This document shows positions 35,224 through 43,962 of a stretch of DNA of 64,000 nt, in pieces. The translations under genes and the position numbers were made by a program. Every line of letters starts with the position of its first letter. Position 1 is the stretch's first letter. The notes under the pieces are model-generated. The model was not told the origin of the DNA, searched no databases, and saw nothing but the letters and a program-made list of their open reading frames with translations. The stretch is from Coriobacteriia bacterium (GTDB lineage Bacteria; Actinomycetota; Coriobacteriia; Coriobacteriales; Atopobiaceae): positions 78,512-142,511 of the forward strand of contig JAUMVN010000004.1 of assembly GCA_030530145.1 (NCBI GenBank), written 5' to 3'.

Positions 35224-36132
35224 CTACCCGAGCGGCCGTCCGTTGTAGTCGGCGGAGAGCTCGAGCCGCCCACGGGCGAAGGACTCCGCGAGGTCGGGGT
35301 AGCCGGCGAGGGCGGCGTCGAAGAGATCCGCGAAGCTCTCTCGGCGGGGCTTCGCGTCCGCGGGGTCGAGCCAAAGGCCTCCCTCGAGGTTGGCCGCCGG
35401 GCAGTCGCATGTCCTGACCACGCGGTGGGCCATGGCCTGCGCGAGGGAATGCGGCTTGGCCAGCCGCTCGAGGGCGCCCGCCGCGCGCGCGAACGCGCCG
35501 TCGGCCGGGTCGAGAAGACGGTACTCGAGCTCGTAGTCGCGCACGCAGGCGGCATACTCCTCGGCATTGAGCTCGCGGCCGTACACGCCGAGCGCCACCT
35601 GCGAGAAGAGCGCGCTCGCGACGCGCTCGATTCTCGCCGTGCGCATGAGGTTCTTCCAGGCGGGCTGCTCCAGGACGGTCACGCGGCGCTTCTCCCAGAG
35701 GATCCAGGAGTCGATGTCCGACTCGATGACGCCGTGGAGCTCGTTTTCCGAGCCGGCGAGCCCGGGCGCGGCCTCGGTGAGCGCCCGCTGCTGCGCGAAG
35801 ACGAACGGGTGGGCGACGCTGTCGAGGCGGTAGTGGGCAAGAAGCCCGAGCGCGAAGGCGCGGCCGATGCGCTCGTCCTCCCGGGGGAGGTGCTCGACGC
35901 CCGCGCGGAACGCCAGGAGCGCCTCGGCGCAGCGGCCCTCGTGCATCTGGTGGCCGAGGGCATGGAGCGCCGCGGCGCGCGAGGGGAGCGTCGAGAAGCG
36001 CGCGAAGAGGGGGTCGGGCCCCTGGTTGCCCAGCAGGAAGGCGAGAAGCTCCTCTTCCCCCTCGACCAGCCCGGCCGGCAGCGCGCCGGCCGCGTCCTCG
36101 CCGAAGATGTGGTGTGTGATGATCGCTGGCAT
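35224..36132 (-). CDS. Zinc-dependent phospholipase C family protein
   Basis: 302 residues on the minus strand, start ATG at 36132 with AGGGGG upstream. The N-terminal MPAIITHHIFGEDA, the histidines in LHALGHQMHEGRC and in LGLLAHYRLDSVAHPFVF fit the all-helical zinc-dependent phospholipase C fold (PF00882), in which His/Asp residues bind a zinc cluster. No signal peptide is evident, so unlike secreted clostridial alpha-toxin it is probably cytoplasmic. Coriobacteria and Firmicutes have many such housekeeping paralogues of unknown substrate. It is transcribed toward gltD and divergently from the iron-type transporter. Confidence 0.8.
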   Translation of the reverse strand: MPAIITHHIFGEDAAGALPAGLVEGEEELLAFLLGNQGPDPLFARFSTLPSRAAALHALGHQMHEGRCAEALLAFRAGVEHLPREDERIGRAFALGLLAHYRLDSVAHPFVFAQQRALTEAAPGLAGSENELHGVIESDIDSWILWEKRRVTVLEQPAWKNLMRTARIERVASALFSQVALGVYGRELNAEEYAACVRDYELEYRLLDPADGAFARAAGALERLAKPHSLAQAMAHRVVRTCDCPAANLEGGLWLDPADAKPRRESFADLFDAALAGYPDLAESFARGRLELSADYNGRPLG

Positions 36133-36422
36133 GGCATCCCCCTCGCCCTCGTGCAAAACATCCTCTAGCATACCCCACGGCGGGTCATGGGGGCGTAAGG
36201 GGCGTCCGCGCGGTTGCGCCCGTTCGGCGGGCGCGCCTGCCGTTCGCCGACCTCTCGGTTCATATAAGCGCAGGCAGATGCCCACTGCGGCTACCGTTCG
36301 GCAGATAGGGAACGCAACGGGGCGCCCTGGCGCGGTATAAGGACCTGCAAGGGTGCCGCGGCGTCGTCCGCGGCGGGGAATCCCGGGGCGCGCCGCCCCG
36401 GGTCGAGAAGGGAAACAATCAA
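36133..36422. other. Divergent promoter region between phospholipase-like and ABC transporter genes
   Basis: No gene seen. A GGTATAAGG at about 36335-36343 is a likely -10 for the transporter. A GC hairpin (cccgggg...ccccggg, about 36383-36402) lies in the leader just before the GAGAAGGG ribosome site. On the minus strand a GGTATGCTAG near 36166-36175 could start the phospholipase-like gene. No known riboswitch pattern recognised. Confidence 0.45.
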
Positions 36423-37565
36423 ATGAGCAACATCTCGCGCAGGAATTTCCTGGAGATCGCCGGCGTGTGCGCGGCCGGGCTCGGCCTCGCGGGCTGCGGC
36501 GGCAGCTCGAGCGGCTCCGATTCGAAGAGCGACTCCGGCTCCTCCGCCGAGGACAAGGTCGGCGCCTCCGAGGAGCTCGTCGCCGCCGCCAAGGAGGAGG
36601 GCTCGCTCGTCGTCTACGGCTCCTGCGAGGAGGAGTACCTGACCGCCGCCTGCGAGCACTTCCAGGAGCTCTACGGCATCGAGGTCCAGTCCCAGCGCCT
36701 CTCCACCGGCGAGGTCCAGGCGAAGATCGAGGAGGAGAACGGCAACCCCACCGGCGACGTCTGGTTCGGCGGCACGACCGACCCCTACAACGTCGCCGCC
36801 GGCGAGGGCCTGCTCGAGCCCTACGAGGCCGCCAACGCCTCCCACATCCTCAAGGACAAGTACAAGGACGCCGACGGCAACTGGTACGGCATCTACACGG
36901 GCCTTCTCGGCATCATGTACAACAAGGATGAGCTCGAGCGCAAGGGCCTCGACGCGCCGAAGGACTTCAAGGACCTGCTCGACGAGAAGTACAAGGGCCT
37001 GATCTGGTCGTCGAACTACAACACCGCCGGCACGGCCAAGCTCATCGTCAACACCGCGATCCAGAAGTACGGCCACGACGAGGGCATCCAGTTCCTCGTC
37101 AACCTGGATAAGAACATCGCCGTCTACACCAAGTCCGGCTCCGGCCCCTCCAAGAACATCGGCACCGGCGAGTGCACGATCGGCCTGGGCTTCCTCCACG
37201 ACGGCATCTACCAGATCGAGGACAACGGCTACGGCAACATCGGCCTGCAGATCCCGGAGTCCGGCACCTCCTGCGAGGTCGGCGCCACGGCCATCTTCAA
37301 GGGCTGCAAGCACCCGAACGCCGCCAAGCTCTGGATCGAGTACGCGCTGTCCCCGGAGTGCGTCGAGCTCGCAGCCCAGAACGGCTCCTATCAGTTCCTC
37401 GTGCTCGACAACGCCGAGCAGCCCGCCGTGGCCTCCGAGTACGGCCTCGACCCGGACAACGTCATGGACTACGACTTCGAGGACGCCAAGGCGAACACGA
37501 AGACCTACGTTGAGGAGGTCATGCAGGCCCTCGGCGGCGGCGACGACCGCTTCCAGACCGAGTAG
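36423..37565 (+). CDS. ABC transporter substrate-binding lipoprotein, iron(III)/phosphonate type (family 1)
   Basis: 380 residues. The signal peptide has a Tat motif (SRRNFLEIAG) and the lipobox LGLAGC, followed by a Ser/Asp-rich linker. The binding domain begins LVAAAKEEGSLVVYGSC and continues with GDVWFGGTTDPYNVAAGEGLLEPYEA, WYGIYTGLLGIMYNKDEL and VGATAIFKGCKHPNAAKLWIEYALSPE, the pattern of the FbpA/AfuA/PhnS cluster. Members bind Fe(III), thiamine or 2-aminoethylphosphonate; the iron-ligand tyrosine pair typical of FbpA is not clearly seen, so the ligand is open. Permease and ATPase follow. Confidence 0.92.
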   Translation: MSNISRRNFLEIAGVCAAGLGLAGCGGSSSGSDSKSDSGSSAEDKVGASEELVAAAKEEGSLVVYGSCEEEYLTAACEHFQELYGIEVQSQRLSTGEVQAKIEEENGNPTGDVWFGGTTDPYNVAAGEGLLEPYEAANASHILKDKYKDADGNWYGIYTGLLGIMYNKDELERKGLDAPKDFKDLLDEKYKGLIWSSNYNTAGTAKLIVNTAIQKYGHDEGIQFLVNLDKNIAVYTKSGSGPSKNIGTGECTIGLGFLHDGIYQIEDNGYGNIGLQIPESGTSCEVGATAIFKGCKHPNAAKLWIEYALSPECVELAAQNGSYQFLVLDNAEQPAVASEYGLDPDNVMDYDFEDAKANTKTYVEEVMQALGGGDDRFQTE

Positions 37566-37596
37566 CGCTGCGGGCGTTTGACCAGCTAGAAAGCGA

Positions 37597-37625
37597 CGCC
37601 GAGAGGGGCAGCGCCCTTCTCGGCG
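37597..37625 (+). other. Intercistronic stem-loop between binding protein and permease
   Basis: CGCCGAGAGGG (37597-37607) pairs with CCCTTCTCGGCG (37614-37625), with one G-T pair and a short loop. There is no T-run. It probably stabilises the binding-protein mRNA so that this subunit is made in excess. Confidence 0.6.
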
Positions 37626-37650
37626 TTCGCGTTGCAGGAAGGGGGAGCGC

Positions 37651-39366
37651 ATGGCAAAAGACCAAGGGGCCACGCTCGATAGAAAGAAATTGATGGGCGA
37701 CCCCATCATGGTCACGACGATCGTCGTGCTCATCGCGTTTCTGACGCTGTTCATCCTCTATCCGCTGGCGATCCTTTTGGTGGACTCCTTCCTCACGGAG
37801 TCGGGCCCGAGCCTGTCCGTCTTCGCGCGCGTGCTCGCGATGCCGACCTTCACCACGGCCATCACGAACACGCTCGCGGTCGGCTTCCTCGTGAGCATCG
37901 TGAGCGCGCTCGTGGGGCTTCTCTTCGCCTACGTGGAGGTCTACGTCAAGCTGAGCACGCGCTTCATGAGCGGGCTCTTCAAGGTCGTGAGCATGCTGCC
38001 GGTGGTCTCGCCGCCCTTCGTGCTCTCGCTCTCCATCATCATGCTCTTCGGCAAGGCGGGCCTGGTCACGCGCTACCTGCTGGGCATCTACGACAACTCG
38101 GTCTACGGCTTCTGGGGCATCTTCGTCGTCCAGACGCTCACGTTCTTCCCGGTGTGCTACATGATGCTCAAGGGCCTGCTCAAGAACATCGACCCCTCGC
38201 TCGAGGAGGCCGCGCGCGACATGGGGGCGTCGCGCTGGAAGGTCTTCACCTCCGTCACCCTCCCGCTGATCCTTCCGGGCCTGGGCAACGCGTTTCTCGT
38301 CACCTTCATCGAGTCCATCGCCGACTTCGCGAACCCGATGATCATCGGCGGCTCCTACGACACGCTCGCCACCACCATTTACCTGCAGATCACCGGAGCC
38401 TACGACAAGCAGGGCGCCGCGGCCATGGCCGTCGTGCTGCTGTGCATCACGCTGCTCATGTTCGTGGTGCAGAAGTACGTCCTCGAGGCCAAGTCCACGG
38501 CCACCCTCTCGGGCAAGGCGAGCCGCCAGCGCATGCTCATCACCGACCGCTCGGTGCGCCTGCCGCTCGCCGGCGCCTGCTCGCTTCTGGCCGTGTTCGT
38601 CGTGGTCATGTACCTGTGCGTCCCGTTCGGCGCGCTCTTCAAGACCTGGGGCTACGACTTCAGCCTGACGACCAAGTGGTTCGAGCAGGTCTTCACCAAG
38701 TACCACGGCCTGCAGGCGTTCCGCGACTCCTTCGTGCTCTCGCTCGTCTCGGCGCCGATCACGGCCATCCTCTCGATGATCATCAGCTATCTCGTGGTCA
38801 AGCGCGACTTCAAGTCGAAGGGCTTCATCGAGGCGGTGAGCATGCTCGCCATGGCCGTGCCCGGCACGGTGCTCGGCGTCGGCTATATCCGCGGCTTCTC
38901 GGGCGGCATCTTCCACACGGGTATCCTGCAGGGCATCTACGGCTCGGCGGCGGTCCTGATCATCGTCTTCATCGTGCGCTCGCTGCCTACGGGCACCCGC
39001 TCGGGCATCTCGGCCTTGCGCCAGATAGACAAATCCATCGAGGAGTCCGCTTACGACATGGGCGCCGACAGCTTCACGGTCTTCCGCACCGTCACGCTGC
39101 CGCTGATCAAGGACTCGTTCTTCAGCGGCCTCGTCACCGCCTTCGTGCGCTCCATCACCGCCATCTCCGCGATCATCCTGCTCGTGACGCCGCAGTTCCT
39201 GCTCATCACCGTGCAGATCAACGAGTTCGCCGAGAAGGGCAACTACGGCATCGCGTGCGCCTTCGCCACGATCCTCATCGCCATCACCTACGGCTCGGTT
39301 CTGCTCATGAACCTGGCCATCAAGCACTTCGGCACCAGCAAGAAGACCCAGCCCGAGGAGGACTAG
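37651..39366 (+). CDS. ABC transporter permease, duplicated-module (FbpB/AfuB-type)
   Basis: 571 residues with about 12 transmembrane helices in two homologous halves, as in FbpB. Each half carries an EAA loop for ATPase contact: EEAARDMGASRWKVFTSVTLPL (about residues 184-205; key part EEAARDMGASRWKVF) and ESAYDMGADSFTVFRTVTLPL (about 466-486; key part ESAYDMGADSFTVF). The fused design fits the family-1 binding protein upstream. The start ATG follows GGAAGGGGGAG. The stop is 3 bases before the ATPase ATG. Substrate as for the binding protein: Fe(III) or a phosphonate-like compound. Confidence 0.94.
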   Translation: MAKDQGATLDRKKLMGDPIMVTTIVVLIAFLTLFILYPLAILLVDSFLTESGPSLSVFARVLAMPTFTTAITNTLAVGFLVSIVSALVGLLFAYVEVYVKLSTRFMSGLFKVVSMLPVVSPPFVLSLSIIMLFGKAGLVTRYLLGIYDNSVYGFWGIFVVQTLTFFPVCYMMLKGLLKNIDPSLEEAARDMGASRWKVFTSVTLPLILPGLGNAFLVTFIESIADFANPMIIGGSYDTLATTIYLQITGAYDKQGAAAMAVVLLCITLLMFVVQKYVLEAKSTATLSGKASRQRMLITDRSVRLPLAGACSLLAVFVVVMYLCVPFGALFKTWGYDFSLTTKWFEQVFTKYHGLQAFRDSFVLSLVSAPITAILSMIISYLVVKRDFKSKGFIEAVSMLAMAVPGTVLGVGYIRGFSGGIFHTGILQGIYGSAAVLIIVFIVRSLPTGTRSGISALRQIDKSIEESAYDMGADSFTVFRTVTLPLIKDSFFSGLVTAFVRSITAISAIILLVTPQFLLITVQINEFAEKGNYGIACAFATILIAITYGSVLLMNLAIKHFGTSKKTQPEED

Positions 39367-39369
39367 ACC

Positions 39370-40446
39370 ATGGCAAAAGAGAAGAAGGGCGTGCGCCTCG
39401 AGCACGTGTCCAAGATCTATCAGGACCCGAAGACGGGCAAGGACTTCTACGCCGTCCATGACGCGAACATCGAGATCGCGCCCGGCGAGTTCGTGACGCT
39501 GCTCGGCCCCTCGGGCTGCGGCAAGACCACGATCCTGCGCATGATCGCCGGCTTCGAGAGCCCCAACGAGGGCGAGATCTATCTGGGCGGCGAGCCCATC
39601 AACGAGCTCACGCCCAACAAGCGCGACACCGCGATGGTGTTCCAGAGCTATGCGCTGCTGCCCCACTACAACATCTTCGACAACGTGGCCTACGGCCTGA
39701 AGCTGCGCAAGATGAGCCGCGAGACCATCGCGGAGAAGGTCCACGGCATCCTCGGTATGGTCGGCCTGGAGGGCATGGAGGATCGCATGACCAACCAGCT
39801 CTCCGGCGGCCAGCAGCAGCGCGTGGCGCTCGCCCGCGCGCTCGTGCTCGAGCCCGGGGTGCTCCTCTTCGACGAGCCGCTGTCCAACCTGGACGCCAAG
39901 CTGCGCGTGGACATGCGCAACGAGATCCGCCGCATCCAGCAGGAGGCGGGCATCACGGCCGTCTACGTGACGCACGACCAGTCCGAGGCCATGGCCCTCT
40001 CCGACAACATCATCATCATGAAGAAGGGCGTGATCGACCAGGTCGGCGACCCGCACACCGTCTACTACCACCCGGTCGACGAGTTCGTCGCGGATTTCAT
40101 CGGCGAGTCGAACTTCCTGCGCGGCGCGCTCGCTAAGAAGGACGGCGACGCGGGGCTGGCGTCGATCGAGGGTCATGACGTCGAGGTCGCGAGCGTCGGG
40201 CACCTGTCCGAGGGAGACCCCTGCGTGCTCGTGCTGCGCCCCGAGGCGGCGACGCTCGCCGACGAGGGGTGCCTGCCGTGCCGCGTGACGCTCTCGCGCT
40301 TCATGGGCAACTACCAGAACTACCAGGTCATGGTGGGCAAGACGCTCGTGAAGATCACCGACTTCAACCCGAAGAACCACAAGATCTACGAGGTGGGCGA
40401 CGAGGCCTTCGTCAAGTTCGGTCCCGAGGACGTGCACGTGCTGTAA
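39370..40446 (+). CDS. ABC transporter ATP-binding protein (FbpC/PotA-like)
   Basis: 358 residues. Walker A GPSGCGKT, Q-loop MVFQSYALLPHYN, signature [14 protein letters not shown], Walker B VLLFDEPLSNLDAK and H-loop VTHDQSEAMALS. The C-terminal third (about 245-358) is a TOBE-type regulatory domain (LRPEAATLADEG, TLSRFMGNYQNYQVMV). Iron and 2-aminoethylphosphonate importers both use this ATPase type. It is the last gene of the transporter operon; repeat-rich non-coding DNA follows. Confidence 0.95.
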   Translation: MAKEKKGVRLEHVSKIYQDPKTGKDFYAVHDANIEIAPGEFVTLLGPSGCGKTTILRMIAGFESPNEGEIYLGGEPINELTPNKRDTAMVFQSYALLPHYNIFDNVAYGLKLRKMSRETIAEKVHGILGMVGLEGMEDRMTNQLSGGQQQRVALARALVLEPGVLLFDEPLSNLDAKLRVDMRNEIRRIQQEAGITAVYVTHDQSEAMALSDNIIIMKKGVIDQVGDPHTVYYHPVDEFVADFIGESNFLRGALAKKDGDAGLASIEGHDVEVASVGHLSEGDPCVLVLRPEAATLADEGCLPCRVTLSRFMGNYQNYQVMVGKTLVKITDFNPKNHKIYEVGDEAFVKFGPEDVHVL

Positions 40447-40518
40447 CGGCGAGGGCGCGGCCGGTGCCGGGCGTCTCGCCTCGGGGCCGCTCCCGCGGCG
40501 ACGCCTGCCGGGTTTCTC

Positions 40519-40659
40519 GCCACAAATACGCGCTGCGGGCGGCATGCAGCCCGCAGCGCGCCACAGAAGCGCTCCCCCTGAAGACGTCGTGACGTCGCCG
40601 GAGGAGCGCTTCTGTGGCATCGGGATCAATGAACGTCGCCGGTGCCGTACTTCTGTGGC
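40519..40659 (+). repeat. Repeat family iii, locus 1: four copies, 41-bp period, orientation switch
   Basis: The core is GCCACA on one strand and TGTGGC on the other. Copies start or end at GCCACA 40519-40524 and 40560-40565, and TGTGGC 40613-40618 and 40654-40659: period exactly 41 within each orientation. The reverse copies contain ACGTCGCCGG followed by CTTCTGTGGC. The inner pair forms a hairpin with 16-bp perfect arms (40560-40575 with 40603-40618). The same family recurs at 56115-56378. No gene is seen in 40447-40781. Confidence 0.85.
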
Positions 40660-40727
40660 GAGAAGGTCGGGGCTTCTCGCCTGATGCGGGCACGTGTCAG
40701 CTCGTTTTCCATTGATCCGCCCAAAAC

Positions 40728-40745
40728 TGCTTTACATGCTTTACA
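40728..40745 (+). promoter_or_regulatory. TGCTTTACA tandem repeat in the toxin-antitoxin promoter
   Basis: Two exact adjacent copies of TGCTTTACA (40728-40736, 40737-40745), 37 bases before the antitoxin start and next to promoter-like AT-rich sequence. A candidate site for autoregulation by the ribbon-helix-helix antitoxin. Confidence 0.5.
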
Positions 40746-40781
40746 CTACTTCCAGTTATCTTTCGGGAAAAGGGGGCATGT

Positions 40782-41165
40782 ATGTCGGCAACGGCGACCG
40801 CGCAGGTCAACGCCCGGATCGACCCTACGCTCAAACGTTTGGGGGATGAAGGCCTTGCCTCGGCGGGGCTCTCGCCCACAGAAGGCGTGAGGGCCCTCTA
40901 CGAGCTCGCGGCCAAGTGCGCGGACAGCCCCGCGAGGCTCCTGTCCGCGCTCTTTCCCGACGCTAAGGCAGAGAAAGACCGCGCCGCCGAGGCGGAGCGT
41001 GCGAGGAAGCTCGCGCTTGTGGATAAAGGCGCGACGCTGTTTGAGGACGCCTACGCACCGTTTGGCTCGGCTTGCGATTCTGTCGCCGCCTCTCTCTCGC
41101 TCGACGAACTGAGGGACTTCGCGTATGACGAGAAGTTCGCCGAGCTCATGGGATGGGTCCGATGA
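40782..41165 (+). CDS. RelB/DinJ-like antitoxin (ribbon-helix-helix)
   Basis: 127 residues. The N-terminal VNARIDPTLKRLGDEGLASAGLSPTEGVRALYELAAK (about 9-45; key part ARIDPTLKRLGDE) is the RelB/DinJ ribbon-helix-helix that binds the operator. The C-terminal part (about 60-127) is charged and helical, as expected for a toxin-wrapping region, with an extra SLSLDELRDFAYDEKFAELMG end. GGGGG lies 5 bases upstream of the ATG. Its stop overlaps the toxin start (ATGA), the usual arrangement of toxin-antitoxin pairs. RelB-type antitoxins normally pair with RelE/YafQ toxins, but here the partner has a PIN domain. Confidence 0.82.
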   Translation: MSATATAQVNARIDPTLKRLGDEGLASAGLSPTEGVRALYELAAKCADSPARLLSALFPDAKAEKDRAAEAERARKLALVDKGATLFEDAYAPFGSACDSVAASLSLDELRDFAYDEKFAELMGWVR

Positions 41166-41683
41166 GCACGGAATGCCCGCTGCTCCTCTTGGACACAAAC
41201 GTCTGGATCGCGTACTTTCTTTTCGGGCGCCCCGGGCATGACGAGACCCGTGACCTGCTGATTCTTGCCATCGAGACCGGTGCGGAGATTGCCTATCCGG
41301 CGACGGCCTCGAAGGACCTCTTCTATGTGGTCTCCCGCGACTTCAAGATGCGCTATCGCTCGGCTCATGGCGGTGAGCTGAGCGATAGCGCGGCGGGCGC
41401 CGCGAAGGTGACCGCGTGGGCGTGCGTCGACCATATGGCCGGTCTCGCGACCGCTGTCCCGTGCGACCACACAGACGTCTGGCTCGCGGGCAAGCAGCGT
41501 AAGCTTCATGGGGACTACGAGGACGACCTGGTCATCGCCGCCGCGATGCGCTCGGGCGCCGACCTGCTCGTCACCTACGATGAGGAGCTCCGCGCTCACG
41601 CGACGGTCGCCACGGCCACCCCGGCGATGGCGATGACCTGGCTCGAGGGCCTCGCGGCGGAAGGGGGGAAGGCGCCTGCTTGA
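41162..41683 (+). CDS. PIN-domain ribonuclease toxin (VapC-like)
   Basis: 173 residues from the ATG at 41162. The PIN pattern is present: an N-terminal LLLDTNVWIAY with Asp11 and Asn13, an acidic middle region, and DYEDDLVIAAAMRSGADLLVTYDEEL near the end (acidic residues that bind Mg or Mn; key part YEDDLVIAAA). PIN toxins cleave tRNA or rRNA. The overlap with the upstream RelB-like gene by four bases shows co-translation. The target cannot be predicted. GC content is a little lower than that of neighbours, compatible with horizontal acquisition. Confidence 0.87.
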   Translation: MSTECPLLLLDTNVWIAYFLFGRPGHDETRDLLILAIETGAEIAYPATASKDLFYVVSRDFKMRYRSAHGGELSDSAAGAAKVTAWACVDHMAGLATAVPCDHTDVWLAGKQRKLHGDYEDDLVIAAAMRSGADLLVTYDEELRAHATVATATPAMAMTWLEGLAAEGGKAPA

Positions 41684-41698
41684 CGGGCTTGCCGCTGG

Positions 41699-42535
41699 CT
41701 ACGCCGCTCCCTTGGCCGCGAGGATCGCGTCGATGAGGACGGCGACGCCGCGGTCGTTGTTGGAGGGGACGCGGTAGCGGGCATGGGCCTCCATGTGGGC
41801 CTCGGCGTTCGCGACGATGAAGCTGTGGCCGACGCGCTCGAGCATGGGGATGTCGTTGTAGGTGTCGCCCACGGCCGCGGCGTCGGCGATGTCGATGCCG
41901 AGATGCTCGCACAGGTGCGCCACGCCCTCGCCCTTCGAGACGCCGAGGTTCATGAAGTCTATCCACTCGCGCCCCGCGTTCGTGGCATAGAGCTTATCGC
42001 CGAACTCGGGCTGGTAGATGGACCCGAACGCGGGCTCGGCGTCGTAGGCGGGGAAGAGCATGCTGAACTTGTTCGCCTCGTCGTCGACGTCGTCGTAGGA
42101 CTCGACCCAGCGAATGTCCTTGTAGTACTTGTAGACGCCCTCGAAGTGCGCCCGGTCGCGCTCGAGGCAGACGGCGTGGTCATAGCAGCACAGCACCGGC
42201 ACGTTGTCCGCGCAGGCGACGGCGCGCGCCGCGACCTCGCGCCAAAGCGCGGGCTCGATGCGGTCGCGATAGACGGTCTTCCCCCGGTAGACGACGTTGC
42301 CGCCGTTGTCGCCGCAGGTCGCGATAAGGCCGGCCGATTCCGGGAAGGCGAGCTCGAGCGTGGGGACGGGGCGGCCGCTCGCGGGGCAGAAGACGACGCC
42401 CGCGCGGTCGAGCGCCTCGATGCGCGCCGCCATGCCGTCGGGCAGCGAGCCGTCGTCGGCGAGCAGGGTAAGGTCCATGTCGACGGCCAGCAGCTTGATG
42501 CCCGCGAGGTCCTTGTCGTCGGTGAAATCCAGCAT
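41699..42535 (-). CDS. HAD-superfamily IIB hydrolase (Cof-type phosphatase)
   Basis: 278 residues on the minus strand. The ATG at 42535 has AAGGAG upstream; longer in-frame starts lack a ribosome site. The Cof-family motifs are present: AVDMDLTLL with the nucleophile and acid/base Asp (residues about 15-21), a Ser/Thr in CPASGRP, a Lys in GVSKGEGVAHLCEHLGI and the GDTYNDIPML acidic motif. These enzymes dephosphorylate sugar phosphates, flavin precursors or pyridoxal phosphate. It is divergent from the RpiR regulator with a 370-bp spacer, so joint control of sugar-phosphate metabolism is possible but unproven. Confidence 0.9.
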   Translation of the reverse strand: MLDFTDDKDLAGIKLLAVDMDLTLLADDGSLPDGMAARIEALDRAGVVFCPASGRPVPTLELAFPESAGLIATCGDNGGNVVYRGKTVYRDRIEPALWREVAARAVACADNVPVLCCYDHAVCLERDRAHFEGVYKYYKDIRWVESYDDVDDEANKFSMLFPAYDAEPAFGSIYQPEFGDKLYATNAGREWIDFMNLGVSKGEGVAHLCEHLGIDIADAAAVGDTYNDIPMLERVGHSFIVANAEAHMEAHARYRVPSNNDRGVAVLIDAILAAKGAA

Positions 42536-42905
42536 TTCGTCTCCTTGGGTCCGGGGTGCGCGGCCCATTCTAGCAGCGGGCGGTCGCTCGGGCGCCTTGG
42601 GTGCGGCTGCCTGCATGGTAAGTCTTCAAAAACGTGCCCCGGAGCCGCCGAAAGGGGGCCGATTGATCACTATTTCGAGATTCTGCGTGGGTTTTCGGTC
42701 GCTTCGGCGAGTATCGGGGCCCGTTGACGGCCGGCGCCGATGGCTTCTTGCCGCGTTTGCCCAGTTGGCGGGTTGGACCTTGAGTATCAAAGCTCTAACA
42801 AAGCACGCAGAACCTCGATTTTCTTGACAGCAGAGCCGGTATGGGACGGCCGCCGGGCGCGCGGGCTACAATCTCGGTTGGAAACAGCCGATGGGAGGTC
42901 CGCCC
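42536..42905. other. Divergent spacer between HAD phosphatase and RpiR regulator
   Basis: No gene supported. A 15-bp inverted pair with one mismatch (TCGAGATTCTGCGTG 42675-42689, CACGCAGAACCTCGA 42804-42818) spans 144 bp. TACAAT at 42867-42872 is the best -10 for the regulator gene; an isolated TTGACA at 42824-42829 is too far from it. GGGAGG at 42894-42899 is the ribosome site of the regulator. Confidence 0.5.
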
Positions 42906-43787
42906 GTGAACGCACTGCTCAAGCTTCATCGCGCCGAGGGGTTCTCCGAGGGGGAGCGCGCCGTGGCCGCCTGGATCCTGCGCGACCCCGACGCCTTCGT
43001 CCGCGCGCCCGCAAAGTCGGTGGCCTCTTCCTGCAACGTGAGCCAGGCCACGGTCTACCGCCTCTGCGCAAAGATGGAGGTCTCCGGCATCGCCGAGCTC
43101 AAGGCCGCCGTCGCGGCCGGCACGGCCGAATGGATGCGCCTGCGCGCCTCCGAGGTCGACGTGAACTTCCCGGTGTGCGAGGGCGCCACGACGGCGAACA
43201 TCGTCGAGGCGCTGCAGTCGGAGTACGCCTCCACTGTCGCCTCGGCGGCGGCGCTCATGGATCCGGCCGAGGTCGACCGCTGCGCCGAGGCTATCTGCGG
43301 CGCGTCTGTCGTGGACGTATACACCACGGCGGGGCACCTCTTCATGGCCCGCAACTTCCAACTCCAGATGCGCGAGATCGGCATCCGCGTGAACGTCCCC
43401 TCAAGCGACCACGACCGCTTCCTCTCCGTGGCTGCGAGCGGGCCGGACCACCTGGCCATCGTCATCTCGTTCGGGGGCCACGGTGCGCAGATCCCCGAGA
43501 CCATCCGCGGCCTCCACGATCTGGGCACGCCGCTTTTGCTCATCTCGTCGGACGAGAAGACCTGCATGGACCGCCGCGCGGAGTACCGCCTGAGGATGCC
43601 GGCGGGGGAGAACTTCTCGCACAAGGTGTCCGCGTTCTCGACGCGCCTCTCGCTGCTGTACCTGCTCGACGTGCTCTACACCGCAGTGTTCGCGCGCGAC
43701 TACAAGGAGAACCTGCGCCGCAAGGTCGAGCTCGCCGAGACGGGCGCCCGCTACTTCGGCAACGGGGGCTGCTCGGGGCTGCGCTAG
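42906..43787 (+). CDS. MurR/RpiR-family transcriptional regulator
   Basis: 293 residues from the GTG at 42906, preceded by GGGAGG at the right distance; an ATG 15 bases upstream overlaps that ribosome site and is less likely. An N-terminal winged helix (about 1-75; SVASSCNVSQATVYRLCAKM is the recognition region) and a SIS sugar-isomerase domain (about 100-260; GASVVDVYTTAGHLFMARNFQLQM, then VISFGGHGAQIPETIRGLHDLGTPLLLIS, quoted here by regions) bind DNA and a phosphosugar respectively. Regulators of this type control amino-sugar, pentose or N-acetylmuramate operons. No adjacent plus-strand sugar operon is found, so its targets are elsewhere or it controls the divergent HAD phosphatase. Confidence 0.92.
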   Translation: MNALLKLHRAEGFSEGERAVAAWILRDPDAFVRAPAKSVASSCNVSQATVYRLCAKMEVSGIAELKAAVAAGTAEWMRLRASEVDVNFPVCEGATTANIVEALQSEYASTVASAAALMDPAEVDRCAEAICGASVVDVYTTAGHLFMARNFQLQMREIGIRVNVPSSDHDRFLSVAASGPDHLAIVISFGGHGAQIPETIRGLHDLGTPLLLISSDEKTCMDRRAEYRLRMPAGENFSHKVSAFSTRLSLLYLLDVLYTAVFARDYKENLRRKVELAETGARYFGNGGCSGLR

Positions 43788-43801
43788 GGGGCGCGCGGAA
43801 G

Positions 43802-43855
43802 GCCCGCGATGGCCCGGCTGAGAAGGAATTCTCAGCCGGGGAGGGCATCGCGGGC
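43802..43855 (+). terminator. Long two-part hairpin after the RpiR gene
   Basis: An outer 10-bp stem (43802-43811 with 43846-43855) and an inner 12-bp stem (43813-43824 with 43829-43840) close on a GGAA loop. There is no T-run, so it may act as a roadblock or Rho-assisted terminator. Confidence 0.55.
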
Positions 43856-43962
43856 TGGTGCGGCGAGAAGAATCTCCGAAGCGCGCGGCGGGCGTTTAAG
43901 CGGAGTCCTTTCTCGGTACCTTGCTAATAGAAGCACAGGTAAACCGATGAAAGGAGCTTCTC

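Noticed and set aside
36286-36422. Riboswitch (for example TPP) ahead of the iron/phosphonate-type transporter
   Set aside because: No conserved riboswitch core was recognisable; only a GC hairpin and a -10-like element are visible.
37519-40629. Long minus-strand open frame over the iron-type transporter
   Set aside because: Antisense to clear permease and ATPase genes; composition is Arg/His/Glu repeats.
42824-42872. TTGACA/TACAAT as a single promoter for the RpiR gene
   Set aside because: The spacer is 37 bases, far from the required 16-19, so only the -10-like TACAAT is retained.
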